Positions 9,303 to 19,389 of a stretch of DNA of 64,000 nucleotides are shown piece by piece. How positions within the stretch are numbered: position 1 is the first letter of the stretch; each line of letters starts with the position of its first letter. A model generated the notes under the pieces. That model searched no databases and was not told the origin of the DNA. It worked only from the letters and a program-made list of their open reading frames with translations. Origin of the DNA: Marinicella meishanensis. GTDB taxonomy: Bacteria; Pseudomonadota; Gammaproteobacteria; Xanthomonadales; Marinicellaceae. The stretch covers positions 248,001-312,000 of the forward strand of contig NZ_JAIOUV010000006.1 in assembly GCF_019931145.1 (NCBI RefSeq), written 5' to 3'. The translations under genes were made by a program, and so were the position numbers.

Positions 9303-10958
9303 TCATTCACGCAAATCTTTGCGCAGTATTTTGCCGACATTGGTTTTTGGCAATTCCTCCCTGAATTCGACCAGTTTCGGTACTTTATAGCCCGTCAAAT
9401 GGGTGCGACAATGGTCAATCACATCCTTCTCAGACATCTCATCATTGCCTTTGACCACAAATAATTTAACGATTTCACCCGATTTGTCGTCTGCCACGCC
9501 GACAGCGGCACATTCTATGATGTCGTCATGTAAACAGGCCGCGTCTTCAATTTCATTGGGATAGACATTGAATCCTGAAACCAAGATCATGTCCTTTTTG
9601 CGGTCGACGATTTTGAAGTAACCTTGTTCATCCATCACCGCCACATCACCGGTTTTGAGCCAGCCATCAACAATGGTTTTGGCGGTTTCTTCAGGCCGGT
9701 TTAAATAGCCCAACATGACTTGTGGACCGCGGATGCACAACTCGCCGGCTTCGCCGATGGGCAAGGGGTTGCCGTCATCATCTTGGATCTGACAGTCGGT
9801 GCCCGGGATCGGTAAGCCAATGGTGCCGTTGTATTCTTTCATCGGCACGATGTTCATGCAGGCTGCCGGAGACGTTTCGGTCAAACCATAGGCCTCGGCC
9901 AAGGTCACCCCAGTGACTTCTTTCCACTTGGTGGCCGTGCCTTTTTGTACGGCCATGCCACCGCCCAGAGAGAATTTGAACGCCGAAAAATCCAGTTCGG
10001 CAAAACCCGGGGTGTTCAACAGTCCATTGAACAAGGTGTTGACCCCGGTCAACACGGTGAACTTGTGTTGTGACAATTCTTTAACAAACCCAGGCATGTC
10101 GCGGGGGTTGGTGATGAGGATGTTTTTCGCACCATACTGGATGAAGGTCAGGCAATTGGCGGTCAAGGCAAAGATGTGATACAGCGGCAAAGCCGTGATC
10201 ACGATTTCTTGCCCTTCGGTGATTTCGCTGGAAATCCACAACGTGGTTTGGGTCACATTGGCCACCATGTTTTTGTTGGTCAACATGGCGCCTTTGGAGA
10301 CCCCAGTGGTGCCGCCGGTGTATTGCAAGAAAGCGATGTCATCCAGCTTTCTCTGCACCGGCGTATAAGTCAATGACTGACCGGCTTTCAGTGCGGCTTT
10401 GAAGCGAATCGCACCCGGTAAATCGAAGGGTGGCACCATTTTTTTAACCCGCTTGATCATGAAATCCATGATCGACCCTTTCAAGCCGCCGATCATTTCA
10501 CCGATGGTGGCCGTGATGACTTGTTCAACGCCGGTGTCTTGCACCACTTCTGCCAAAGTGCAGGCGGTGTTTTCAATCACGATGATGGCCTTGGCTCCGG
10601 CATCATTGAGTTGGTGTTTCAATTCCCGGGGGGTGTACAAGGGATTGACGTTGGTCACCACCATACCGGCCCTGAGGATGCCCAGCACCGCAATCGGGTA
10701 CTGCAAGACATTGGGCATCATGATGGCGATGGAATCACCGGTTTGGTACTTGCTTTGCAGGTAGGCTGCCAGTTGTTGACTGTATTGGTCCAACTCCCGG
10801 TAGGTCAGTGATTTGCCAAAATTCACATAGGCTTCGCGGTCACTGTACTTGTCGCAAGCCGCGATCATCATGTCCGCCACAGATTGGTAAGGCAACTCGC
10901 CCACTTCGGCTGGCACGCCTGGTTTGTATTGTTTGAGCCAAGGTCTTTCGGTAGTCAT
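9303..10958 (-). CDS. fadD: Long-chain fatty acid-CoA ligase
   Basis: 551 residues from the ATG at 10958, which has AAGGGG 5 nt upstream and gives an N-terminus colinear with E. coli FadD (RPWLKQYKPGVPAEV, then YQSVADMM). A frame from 11063 would add 35 unlike residues and run through the probable promoter. The enzyme activates fatty acids to acyl-CoA for beta-oxidation or lipid synthesis. The AMP-binding motif YTGGTTGVSKGA is at about 213-224; GLTETSP and the GWLKTGDVA / DRKKDMILVSGFNVYP blocks follow. The gene has its own upstream region, divergent from the SLC13 gene. Confidence 0.95.
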   Translation of the reverse strand: MTTERPWLKQYKPGVPAEVGELPYQSVADMMIAACDKYSDREAYVNFGKSLTYRELDQYSQQLAAYLQSKYQTGDSIAIMMPNVLQYPIAVLGILRAGMVVTNVNPLYTPRELKHQLNDAGAKAIIVIENTACTLAEVVQDTGVEQVITATIGEMIGGLKGSIMDFMIKRVKKMVPPFDLPGAIRFKAALKAGQSLTYTPVQRKLDDIAFLQYTGGTTGVSKGAMLTNKNMVANVTQTTLWISSEITEGQEIVITALPLYHIFALTANCLTFIQYGAKNILITNPRDMPGFVKELSQHKFTVLTGVNTLFNGLLNTPGFAELDFSAFKFSLGGGMAVQKGTATKWKEVTGVTLAEAYGLTETSPAACMNIVPMKEYNGTIGLPIPGTDCQIQDDDGNPLPIGEAGELCIRGPQVMLGYLNRPEETAKTIVDGWLKTGDVAVMDEQGYFKIVDRKKDMILVSGFNVYPNEIEDAACLHDDIIECAAVGVADDKSGEIVKLFVVKGNDEMSEKDVIDHCRTHLTGYKVPKLVEFREELPKTNVGKILRKDLRE

Positions 10959-10980
10959 AGCACCCCTTATCGATGTCAAA

Positions 10981-10986
10981 ATTATA
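10981..10986 (-). promoter_or_regulatory. Probable -10 element for fadD
   Basis: Perfect TATAAT on the minus strand about 22 nt before the chosen fadD ATG, giving a short leader. No clear -35 is seen. A 13-bp dyad (CCAGGT G ACCTGG, 11076-11088) lies further upstream in the same divergent region and could be an operator. Confidence 0.42.
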
Positions 10987-11176
10987 GATGGCAGGGGATG
11001 AATCGACCCGTTCAGATGTGCCTTCAGTCCCCACTGAAAATACGGTCTTAACCGCCTCAACAATTACACCACGGGCCAGGTGACCTGGGCGTAAAAATTC
11101 ATATCATGATAACTATTTTTATGACTTTTATCTACCAATTTGATAGACTTTGAGCGGACCCTTAACCGAAGCGTAT

Positions 11177-13021
11177 ATGGAATCTGAACTGTTGGCCAAT
11201 GCCTTGCAACCACACGCCTTGGGCGTGTTGATGTTGACCTTATTGGCTTTGATCCTGTTTGCCAATGACCGCATTCCATTGCAAACCTCCAGCTTGTTTG
11301 TGCTGTGTGCCTTGATTCTGGGGTTTCACATTTTCCCTTACCAATTGAATGACGGCAGCGTCTTTCCGATTCAAACCTTTTTTCTGGGATTTGGTAACGA
11401 AGCCCTGATCGCGGTGTGTGCCTTGATGGTGGCCGGTCAAGCCTTGGTCCGCACCGGGGCGATGGAGCCCATCGGCCGGTACCTGGCCAAAATATGGAAA
11501 GTCAGCCCTTCATTGTCTTTGTTGTTGACCCTGATCACCGGTGCGGTGCTCAGTGCGTTTGTGAACAACACGCCGATTGTGGTGTTGTTGTTGCCGGTTT
11601 TGATCAGTGTGTCCTTGCGCACTGGTCAGTCTTCCTCAGGCACTTTGATGCCGATGGGTTTGGCCACTTTGTTGGGTGGCATGGCCACCACCATTGGTAC
11701 CTCGACCAATTTGTTGGTGGTGAAAGTGGCCGAAGGGCTGGGCGTGCCTGAATTTGGCATGTTTGATTTTATTTTTCCGGTGGCCATTGCCGGGGTGGTG
11801 GCCATCATGTACCTGTGGCTGGTGGCACCCAAAATCATCCCTGACCGCACACCGCCTTTGAAAGACACCTCGCCGCGCATGTTTTCGGCCGAAATTCAAA
11901 TCAACGAGGGGGGCTTTGCCGATGGCAAAACCCTGGCAGAAATCCGGGAAAAAGTGGACGGTAAAATTTCCATCCAGCGCATTGTGCGGGGTGAGTCCTT
12001 GTCAATTGCCACCTTGCCCGATGTGGTGATCAAAGCCGGAGATCGGCTGGTGGTGTCCGACACTGCTGATAACCTGCGCGAGTATGAAATTGAATTGGGT
12101 GGTTCCCTGTATGCCGGTGAACACCCGGTGGATGAATCACACCCCCTGTCAGCCGGCGACCAATCCATTGCCGAGCTGGTCATTACCTCCGGCTCTTTGC
12201 TCGATCGGGTTCGGGTGGGGGATTCCCGCCTGACCAGTAAATATGGTTTGACCTTATTGGCGGTGCACTCCCAAGGTAAAGAAACCGCCGCCACCGCCAA
12301 AGGCATGGATGACTTGATTTTTCGGCCGGGTGATGTGCTGTTGGTGCAAGGCACCCACCAAGCCATTCAATCGGTGAAACGCACCGGTTCGCTGTTGGTG
12401 CTGGATGGCGGGGAAGAATTACCACACACCAAAAAAGCACCCCTGGCTTTGGCGGTGATGGCCGGCGTGGTGGGTTTGGCCGCCTTCAATGTGGTGCCCA
12501 TTTCCATCAGCGCGGTGCTCGGTTGTTTTGTGTTGATCGCCACCGGCTGTCTGCGCTGGCGCGATGCCACCCATGCCCTCAGTGCCCAGGTGATTTTCAT
12601 CATTGTGGCGTCACTGGCTTTGGGTGCGGCCTTGATGGCCACGGGTGGGGCCGATTATCTGGCCAATTTATTCGTGGTCTCCACCTCCGGTTTCCCTCCT
12701 GGCGTGGTGTTGGGCATTTTGATGTTCTCCATGGCGGTGATGACCAACGTGATTTCAAACAATGCGGCGGCTGTGATCGGTACGCCAATTGCCGTCAGCA
12801 TTGCCCAACGATTGGGCATGCCGGTTGAACCGTTTGTGTTGGCGGTGTTGTTCGGCGCCAACCTCAGCTATGCCACACCCATGGCCTATCAAACCAACCT
12901 GTTGGTGATGAATGCCGGGGGTTACAAATTTGCCGATTTTGTCAAAGTCGGTGTGCCATTGACCTTGATTGTATGGGCCATGCTCACTGGCATGCTGACG
13001 TGGATCTATCAATTGTATTAA
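11177..13021 (+). CDS. SLC13-family (DASS/ArsB superfamily) permease with TrkA-C domains
   Basis: 614 residues from ATG 11177; a TTG at 11150 in frame is less likely. The N-terminal half has hydrophobic helices with the transporter signature SAFVNNTPIVVLLLPV and the loop GGMATTIGTSTNLLV. In the middle (about residues 235-420) two soluble TrkA-C (RCK-C) modules are inserted, each ending in a 'GDRLVV / GDVLLVQG' type strand. The C-terminal half repeats the membrane fold with NVISNNAAAVIG. This is the YfbS-like layout of Na+-coupled anion or dicarboxylate/sulfate transporters. Substrate cannot be read from the sequence. It is divergent from fadD and followed after 48 nt by the ligase-CBS gene. 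Confidence 0.88.
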   Translation: MESELLANALQPHALGVLMLTLLALILFANDRIPLQTSSLFVLCALILGFHIFPYQLNDGSVFPIQTFFLGFGNEALIAVCALMVAGQALVRTGAMEPIGRYLAKIWKVSPSLSLLLTLITGAVLSAFVNNTPIVVLLLPVLISVSLRTGQSSSGTLMPMGLATLLGGMATTIGTSTNLLVVKVAEGLGVPEFGMFDFIFPVAIAGVVAIMYLWLVAPKIIPDRTPPLKDTSPRMFSAEIQINEGGFADGKTLAEIREKVDGKISIQRIVRGESLSIATLPDVVIKAGDRLVVSDTADNLREYEIELGGSLYAGEHPVDESHPLSAGDQSIAELVITSGSLLDRVRVGDSRLTSKYGLTLLAVHSQGKETAATAKGMDDLIFRPGDVLLVQGTHQAIQSVKRTGSLLVLDGGEELPHTKKAPLALAVMAGVVGLAAFNVVPISISAVLGCFVLIATGCLRWRDATHALSAQVIFIIVASLALGAALMATGGADYLANLFVVSTSGFPPGVVLGILMFSMAVMTNVISNNAAAVIGTPIAVSIAQRLGMPVEPFVLAVLFGANLSYATPMAYQTNLLVMNAGGYKFADFVKVGVPLTLIVWAMLTGMLTWIYQLY

Positions 13022-13069
13022 AATGACTGAAAACATCCGCAGATCATAACCAAAAAAGAGAGGAGTCAA

Positions 13070-14998
13070 ATGGGTGAACAAAACATCGCCAGAGGCGGCG
13101 ACAACGAAGCCAAACGACTGTTTACCCGGGCCGTGCTCAATGACCTGAGGGCCCTGGAACTGATGATCGAAAAGGGCATGATTGAATCCGGTGCCCGGCG
13201 CATCGGGGCCGAACAAGAAATGTTCATCACTGACCAGGACTACAGCCCAAACCTCACCGCCTTGGACATCCTGGGTGACATCAAGGACCCTCGATTCACC
13301 AATGAAATCGCGCTGTTCAACATCGAAGCCAACCTCACACCAAGGCGTTTTGAAGGCAAGTGTTTGCAAGCCATGGAAGAGGAAATCAAAGAGGTGATTT
13401 CCATCGCCAAAAAACATGCGGGTGAACACGAATCCAAAATCATTCTGGCCGGGATTCTGCCGACTTTGCGACAACTGGATTTGACCATGGACAGCATCAC
13501 ACCGGTAGACCGCTATTATGAATTGAATGACCGCCTGAAAGAAATCAGGGGTTCTGATTTTCGCATGGACATTCGTGGGGTGGATGAGTTGTCGGTGACC
13601 CATGACAATTTCCTGCTGGAAGCCATGAACACCAGTTTTCAGGTGCATTTTCAAGTCAGCGGCAATGAATTCGTCGACATGTACAATCTGTCACAGGCGG
13701 TGACCGGCCCGCTGATGGCGGTGTCGGTGAATTCCGGGTTGATTCACCATTACCGCTTGTGGCATGAGTCCAGAATTGCGGTGTTTCAAAACTCCATTGA
13801 CACCCGTTCCACCACCCACCAAAAACGCGGCACCCAGCCCCGGGTGCATTTTGGTAATGAGTGGATTGAAAGCATCGTGGACGTGTTTCGTGATGACATT
13901 TCACGCTTTTCGGTGGTGTTGACCTCGGAATATGAAGAGGACCCCGTGGGCATGGTCAATGCCGGCATCATGCCCAAGCTCAAAGCCTTGATGCTGCACA
14001 ATGGCACCGTCTACCGTTGGAACCGACCTTGCTATGGGGTGAAAGACAACATCCCGCATTTGCGCATTGAAAATCGGGTGTTGCCATCGGGTCCTTCGGT
14101 CATTGATGAGGTGTCCAATGCCGCGTTTTACTTTGGTCTGATGTCAGGCATGAGCCAAAAAATCAGTGACATCACCCAAGTCATGCGCTTTTCCAATGCG
14201 CGCAATAACTTCCTGCAAGCCTGTCGCACAGGCTTGGAATGCCATTTCAATTGGATTGATGGCGAGAGCATTTCAGCCACCCGCTTGATCAAGCAAGAAT
14301 TGTTGCCCCTGGCAGCTTCCGGCTTGCAGTCCGCGGGTATCGACAAGGATGACATCGAACGCTACTTGGGCACCATCGTGAAACGCGTAGACAGCAAACA
14401 AACCGGTGCCCGTTGGGCCATCAAATCCATCACGGAAATGAACAAAGACATCCACCCCGATGAGAAAGTCCGTTCGGTGGTGGCCGAAATGCACCAACAG
14501 CAGTTGGAAGACAAGCCGATTCATGAATGGCCGTTGGCGACCGCGTCACAACGCACCGATTGGCGGGCCGGATTCATGTTGATTGGTCAATTCATGACCA
14601 CCAAGTTACTCACTGTGAGGCCCGATGATTCAATGGATTTGGCCGCCAGCATCATGGACTGGAAGCGGGTCAGGCACGTGCCCGTGGAGAATGACGAAGG
14701 GGAGTTGGTCGGCTTGGTGTCACACCGTTCTATCCTCAAGAAAATCGTCGACGGCGATGACCACAAAGCCACGGCGATCAAGGAAATCATGAATGACCAG
14801 CCCATTTTTGCTCACCCCAAAACCACCACGGTAGAAGCAATTCAGATCATGCGAGAAAAACGGGTCAGCTGCTTGCCGGTGGTGGAAAATGACAAGCTGG
14901 TGGGGGTGATCACTGAATACGACTTGATCAAAGTGGCCAGTCATGTGCTGGAAGCCGACCTCAAGGCTTACAAAAACAAAGCATCAGATTCTGCTTGA
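13070..14998 (+). CDS. Carboxylate-amine ligase (GCS2-like) fused to tandem CBS domains
   Basis: 642 residues. The first ~490 resemble the glutamate-cysteine ligase 2 / ATP-grasp-like carboxylate-amine ligase family: the early RIGAEQEMFI, then FNIEANLTPRRF, NTSFQVHFQV, HFGNEWI and the late LRIENRVLPSGPS all match conserved Glu/Arg-rich blocks. From about residue 505 two CBS domains follow (FMTTKLLTVRP to SHRSILK, then IMNDQPIFAHP to ITEYDLIKVA). CBS pairs usually bind adenine nucleotides, so the fusion suggests an ATP-using ligase controlled by nucleotide level; that is inference. GAGAGGAG precedes the ATG. Products of the family range from gamma-glutamylcysteine to other amides, so the substrate is open. 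Confidence 0.8.
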   Translation: MGEQNIARGGDNEAKRLFTRAVLNDLRALELMIEKGMIESGARRIGAEQEMFITDQDYSPNLTALDILGDIKDPRFTNEIALFNIEANLTPRRFEGKCLQAMEEEIKEVISIAKKHAGEHESKIILAGILPTLRQLDLTMDSITPVDRYYELNDRLKEIRGSDFRMDIRGVDELSVTHDNFLLEAMNTSFQVHFQVSGNEFVDMYNLSQAVTGPLMAVSVNSGLIHHYRLWHESRIAVFQNSIDTRSTTHQKRGTQPRVHFGNEWIESIVDVFRDDISRFSVVLTSEYEEDPVGMVNAGIMPKLKALMLHNGTVYRWNRPCYGVKDNIPHLRIENRVLPSGPSVIDEVSNAAFYFGLMSGMSQKISDITQVMRFSNARNNFLQACRTGLECHFNWIDGESISATRLIKQELLPLAASGLQSAGIDKDDIERYLGTIVKRVDSKQTGARWAIKSITEMNKDIHPDEKVRSVVAEMHQQQLEDKPIHEWPLATASQRTDWRAGFMLIGQFMTTKLLTVRPDDSMDLAASIMDWKRVRHVPVENDEGELVGLVSHRSILKKIVDGDDHKATAIKEIMNDQPIFAHPKTTTVEAIQIMREKRVSCLPVVENDKLVGVITEYDLIKVASHVLEADLKAYKNKASDSA

Positions 14999-15172
14999 TT
15001 GATTGGTTTTTTGGGGCCGATTGGCTAAAATGGAAGACTTGGTCAGCATGAACAATTGTAGTCACTGAACCCGAGCACGTCTGCACTGGCGGCGTTGGTA
15101 CATGGCATCAATCGGTGAACGAAATCACCCGGTTTGTGTCTGCTTATTGAGCTAATCTGAGAAAAATTACCC

Positions 15173-18100
15173 ATGAGAACTGCTTTTATATTTACCCTTT
15201 TGTTATTGTCAGCCAATGGTTGGGCCACTGATTTTTCAGTCATCAGTCTGCCTTTGGATAAGTCCTTATCAGCCAATGCGAACCATGAACGCGTGGAATT
15301 GAAGTTGAATGCCGCCAGTTTTGACCCGTTGCAAGAGCAATTGGTACACGGCTTGATTCAAGAAAAAAGCACCGCTCACAGCCCCTATGGCTTGGTGCAA
15401 TTTCACCGCGACGACTCCCAAGTCGTGCAGCGTTTGACGGCGATGGGTGTGGATGTGCTGGGATACATGCCCAGCCAGGCCTATTTGGTGCGCTGGAGCC
15501 CCAAACAAAAGCAGGCGGTACAACAAGACAAATCGTTCCGTTTTGCCGGAAATTACCGCAACGCCTATAAGCTCAGTCCAGGATTGTGGCAGTCTGCCAA
15601 GTCCAGCCAGGACAAAGCCACCCAATCACCCATGAAGCTGGAGCTGATGGGCTTTCCAGGGGTGTCCAGTGAGCGGTTGCTACAAACCATTGCCAAGCTG
15701 GCGCCAGACTTTGCCGTGTTGGCTGCGCGAGACCTGAAGCAACAATCGTATCTGCAATTGTCGGTGGACCATGACCGACAAAATAATTTGTTGAAATTGG
15801 TGGCCATGGCAGATGTCATGTGGGTCGCCAAACACCAGCCAGATCAGTACCACAACATTGACTCGGTTGGCCCCATTCAAGCCAACAATCCAGACATCAC
15901 TGCCGCCACCATCTGGGATCAGGACTTGATCGGTACGGGGCAAATTGTGGCGGTGGTCGACAGTGGCTTGGACCGCAACCAAGACTTTTTCAGCCAATAC
16001 AACACCGGTTCAGGCAGTGTCGGCAAACTATACACCGATGCCTCCACCCCACCTGTGGGCCAGGTGGGCGAAATCAATGAAGATCACAAAATCATAGCCT
16101 ATTACATCCAACCCGGTGCTTCTGCCTATGACGATGATTCGTCATGCGGTGAAGATGGCACCCCAACCGGATTTCATGGCACCCACGTGGCGGGCACCGT
16201 GGCCGGTGATTCTGGTACCGCCGCCACCGCCACCTCACCCAACTACGACAACGGCGATGGTATGGCACCGCATGCTCAGATTTTGTTTCAAGACATTGGC
16301 AACACCGAAACCGGTTGTTTAACCGCTGGCGATACCCGCTACGAAATGCATTTGCAAGCGGCCGCCGCTGGTGCCTCGATCTCATCCAACAGCTATGGCT
16401 TCACGGTGGAAGACCCGGCTGATGAAGCCTATTACTTCAGCGATTATCAGTTTGATTTGGCCAGTTATGAATTGGAAGACCTGTTGATTGTGGTGTCTGC
16501 CGGCAATGAGGCGAATCAAGGCTTGTCGCACCCAGGTCACGCCAAAAATGTGGTCACTGTCGGGGCCTTGGGTCATGGTTCATCTTTACAAACGGCGTCA
16601 TTTTCATCGCGGGGATATGCCCATGATGACCGCATCAAGCCCGATGTGATGGCCCCAGGCGTGGGCATCATTTCGGCCGATGGTGATTTGGACAACAGCG
16701 TGCCACCCAGTGGCACCAACAACGGCCTGTCCGCCAAATCGGGCACTTCCATGGCGACACCCACGGTTTCAGGTGGTTTGGCGTTGATGCGACAATACTT
16801 CACCGACGGCTTTTACCCCAGCGGCAACCGCAACAGCGCGCATGCCATTGAACCTTCGGGCTCACTGTTGAAGTCCACCTTGTTGAATGGGACTTTGTTG
16901 ACCCGATCACCATCTATTGACCAGGGCTGGGGCCGCATTTTCTTGGACAACAACCTGTATTTCGATGGTGATGACCGCACCCTGCGCATTTGGGACATGC
17001 CCAATGCCGATGGTTTGAAATCAGGTGACGAACTCAAGTTCGATGTACAAGTGGCGGCCGGAGAGCCCTTTCGCGCCACCTTGACTTGGTTCGATCCGCC
17101 GCCACTGACGTCTTCTGGTCAGGCCTTGATCAATGACCTGAACCTGGAAGTGCGTTTCAATGGACAGGTGTTCAAAGGCAACAACTGGTCCAACAGCGAG
17201 TCCAAGGAGGGCGGGGCAGCTGATGCTTTGAACAACGTGGAGCAAATCCATTTGTCCGAACCTGAGGCTGGCACTTATGAGGTGGTGGTCAAAGCGGGGT
17301 TGGTCAATGGACACAGCAATGATTTGGACACCCAGAAACAAGGTTTTGCCTTGGTGACCTCGCAGGCACAGTGCAACTCACAGGTCAGTGGTGCCCCACA
17401 AATCAGCCTCAGCGAGTCCAATCGCTTGGAACCGGTGATCAACATCCAAAGCATCAGTGGGGTCACTGATTACCAAATTTATAAGAAGCCCGGTGGCTGT
17501 GCCGCGCCGAATGCCCGTTACCGCTTCATTGGTCAAACCAGTGGCAGTGGCCTGTTGACATTTGCCGATGGCAACTCAGTCAATGGTGAAACCTACGGTT
17601 ATGCCGTGAAAGGGGTGGACGCCTGTGGCGAAGGTGAATTCAGCGCGTGCGTGGAAATTGAATCCAATGCCTTGTGCGCCATTGAGCCGCAGTTCAACAC
17701 CGCTGCGGTGAATGTCAACAACACCGGTTCCGCAGGTTGTTCCGTGACGTTGGATTGGGCCGCAGGCAGCAGTCAATGTCAGGCCAACGCGAACATGAAA
17801 TACAACGTTTATCGGAATGCGGTGGCTGATTTTCAAATTGGCGACCACAACCGCGTGGCCAGTGGGGTGTTGGGCTTGAATTACATGGACAGCACCGTGG
17901 CCAACAATGAGACCTATTTCTACAAAGTCACTGCGGTTGATCCCATCGGTAATGAATCCAGACAGTTAAACGGCATTGGTGTGTTCACCACCGGTTCCGT
18001 GTTTGAACCCGGTGACTACGTGGATGACCCGGACAGCACCACCCAAGCCACTTTAGGCACACCGTGGCAAATCACCAGTTTCCGCAGTTCCACCGGTGAA

Positions 18101-19330
18101 CAAAGTTTCCACAATGCCGAAGATGGTGCCCGCTACAAGGCCGATACCTGTGCCTACCTGACTTTACCAGAAATTGAATTGCAGTCTGGATCATCGACTT
18201 TGACCTATGATGCCGCTTACAACATGGAAGAGTTTTGGGATGGCATCGTGGTGCAGATTTCCACCGATGGTGGCGACAGTTGGCAAGACCTGCCTCCCGA
18301 TGGTGGCTATCCTTCGTCGTTCAGAGACACCGAACCACAAGGAACGCCAGTCAATGCCTGTGGTTTTCCTGCCACTCAAGGGGCCTTCAGTGGCGATCAA
18401 AATCAATTCACCTCATTCAGCAGTGACCTGTCGGCTTATGCCGGCGATAAAGTCAAGATCCGGTGGGCCTTCTCCTCGGATCCAGCGGTGGAACAATTTG
18501 GTTTTTATGTGGACAACATCCAAATCGACAACGCCAGTGCTCCGGGTGTCTGTGAACTGAAAGGATTGAACAAAAACGCCGCTGGCCCATGGTTCAATGC
18601 CGAACAGTCAGGTCATGGCTTGTTTGTTGAGGTGTCCGATGGCGGCGGCTCGGGTGAAGACCGGGTGACCACATTCTGGTATGCCTATGTGGATGGCCAA
18701 CCCCGTTGGTTGTTCGGCACTGGACTGAGTGAGGGTGATGCCGCGACCATTGAAATGTTCACCACTTCTGGTGGCATTGCACCGCCCAATTTCGATCCAA
18801 GTGACGTCAACATTGAACCCTGGGGCAGCTTGACTTTTGATTTCACCACCCAAAATAACGGTCAGATCAGCTGGCAAAGTGATGTGGCTGGGTTCAGCAG
18901 CGGCAGCATGCCGATGACCAAACTGGCGGCCATCAGTGATTCGCCACGCTCTTGTTTGAGCGGTTCTTACAGTGACCCGGCCCAATCAGGCCATGGCTAT
19001 GTGGTGGAAATCATTGGTGAAGAAGGCAGTGAAGTGGTGTTGATGACTTGGTACAGTTATGACAACGCCGGCAACCAAATTTGGTTGATCGGCACCGGTG
19101 AACTGAATGGCGACACCGCAACCGTGCCAGTCAGCCTGTTCTCTGGTCCTGATTTTCCGCCGCAATTCGATTCAGCCGATGTCGACAGTGTGCCATGGGG
19201 CACCTTGCAATTGGACTTCAGTGTGCTCAACACCTTGTCAGTCAGTTGGCAAGCGGATTTGCCTGGGTATCAAAATGGCCAAGTCACCGCAGCCAAGTTG
19301 ACCCAATTGAAAGGGCGCGGCTGTTACTGA
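15173..19330 (+). CDS. Secreted S8 (subtilisin-like) serine peptidase with C-terminal repeat modules
   Basis: 1385 residues. A signal peptide (about 1-19, ending GWA) is followed by a pro-region, then the peptidase domain with the catalytic triad at about D263 (VAVVDSGLD), H338 (FHGTHVAGT) and S526 (GTSMATP). The oxyanion Asn block SAGNEANQG is present. After it come a beta-sandwich (P-domain-like, about 600-725), two fibronectin-III-like sections rich in paired Cys (about 735-945) and a CBM-like section (about 950-1125). The last 260 residues hold two copies of a ~125-residue module marked by AEQSGHGLFVEV / PAQSGHGYVVEI and a Trp-rich core. It is probably an extracellular nutrient-scavenging protease. 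The gene stands alone; the 174-bp upstream gap shows no other gene. Confidence 0.9.
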   Translation: MRTAFIFTLLLLSANGWATDFSVISLPLDKSLSANANHERVELKLNAASFDPLQEQLVHGLIQEKSTAHSPYGLVQFHRDDSQVVQRLTAMGVDVLGYMPSQAYLVRWSPKQKQAVQQDKSFRFAGNYRNAYKLSPGLWQSAKSSQDKATQSPMKLELMGFPGVSSERLLQTIAKLAPDFAVLAARDLKQQSYLQLSVDHDRQNNLLKLVAMADVMWVAKHQPDQYHNIDSVGPIQANNPDITAATIWDQDLIGTGQIVAVVDSGLDRNQDFFSQYNTGSGSVGKLYTDASTPPVGQVGEINEDHKIIAYYIQPGASAYDDDSSCGEDGTPTGFHGTHVAGTVAGDSGTAATATSPNYDNGDGMAPHAQILFQDIGNTETGCLTAGDTRYEMHLQAAAAGASISSNSYGFTVEDPADEAYYFSDYQFDLASYELEDLLIVVSAGNEANQGLSHPGHAKNVVTVGALGHGSSLQTASFSSRGYAHDDRIKPDVMAPGVGIISADGDLDNSVPPSGTNNGLSAKSGTSMATPTVSGGLALMRQYFTDGFYPSGNRNSAHAIEPSGSLLKSTLLNGTLLTRSPSIDQGWGRIFLDNNLYFDGDDRTLRIWDMPNADGLKSGDELKFDVQVAAGEPFRATLTWFDPPPLTSSGQALINDLNLEVRFNGQVFKGNNWSNSESKEGGAADALNNVEQIHLSEPEAGTYEVVVKAGLVNGHSNDLDTQKQGFALVTSQAQCNSQVSGAPQISLSESNRLEPVINIQSISGVTDYQIYKKPGGCAAPNARYRFIGQTSGSGLLTFADGNSVNGETYGYAVKGVDACGEGEFSACVEIESNALCAIEPQFNTAAVNVNNTGSAGCSVTLDWAAGSSQCQANANMKYNVYRNAVADFQIGDHNRVASGVLGLNYMDSTVANNETYFYKVTAVDPIGNESRQLNGIGVFTTGSVFEPGDYVDDPDSTTQATLGTPWQITSFRSSTGEQSFHNAEDGARYKADTCAYLTLPEIELQSGSSTLTYDAAYNMEEFWDGIVVQISTDGGDSWQDLPPDGGYPSSFRDTEPQGTPVNACGFPATQGAFSGDQNQFTSFSSDLSAYAGDKVKIRWAFSSDPAVEQFGFYVDNIQIDNASAPGVCELKGLNKNAAGPWFNAEQSGHGLFVEVSDGGGSGEDRVTTFWYAYVDGQPRWLFGTGLSEGDAATIEMFTTSGGIAPPNFDPSDVNIEPWGSLTFDFTTQNNGQISWQSDVAGFSSGSMPMTKLAAISDSPRSCLSGSYSDPAQSGHGYVVEIIGEEGSEVVLMTWYSYDNAGNQIWLIGTGELNGDTATVPVSLFSGPDFPPQFDSADVDSVPWGTLQLDFSVLNTLSVSWQADLPGYQNGQVTAAKLTQLKGRGCY

Positions 19331-19364
19331 TTCCTGTTGTTACCGAGTCTGTGATCACTGACAA

Positions 19365-19389
19365 GACCCCAATCCAAGTGGTTGGGGTC
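19365..19389. terminator. Hairpin between the convergent S8 peptidase and GNAT genes
   Basis: GACCCCAA / TTGGGGTC pair perfectly around a further CC/GG pair with one bulged T and an AAGT loop. It lies 35 nt after the peptidase stop and touches the end of the GNAT gene. There is no clear T-tract in either direction, so it may work as a bidirectional, factor-assisted terminator. Confidence 0.35.

Noticed and set aside
12755-13654. 299-codon gene on the minus strand
   Set aside because: It is antisense to the SLC13 and ligase-CBS genes, His/Gln-rich without domain features, and is a codon-usage shadow.
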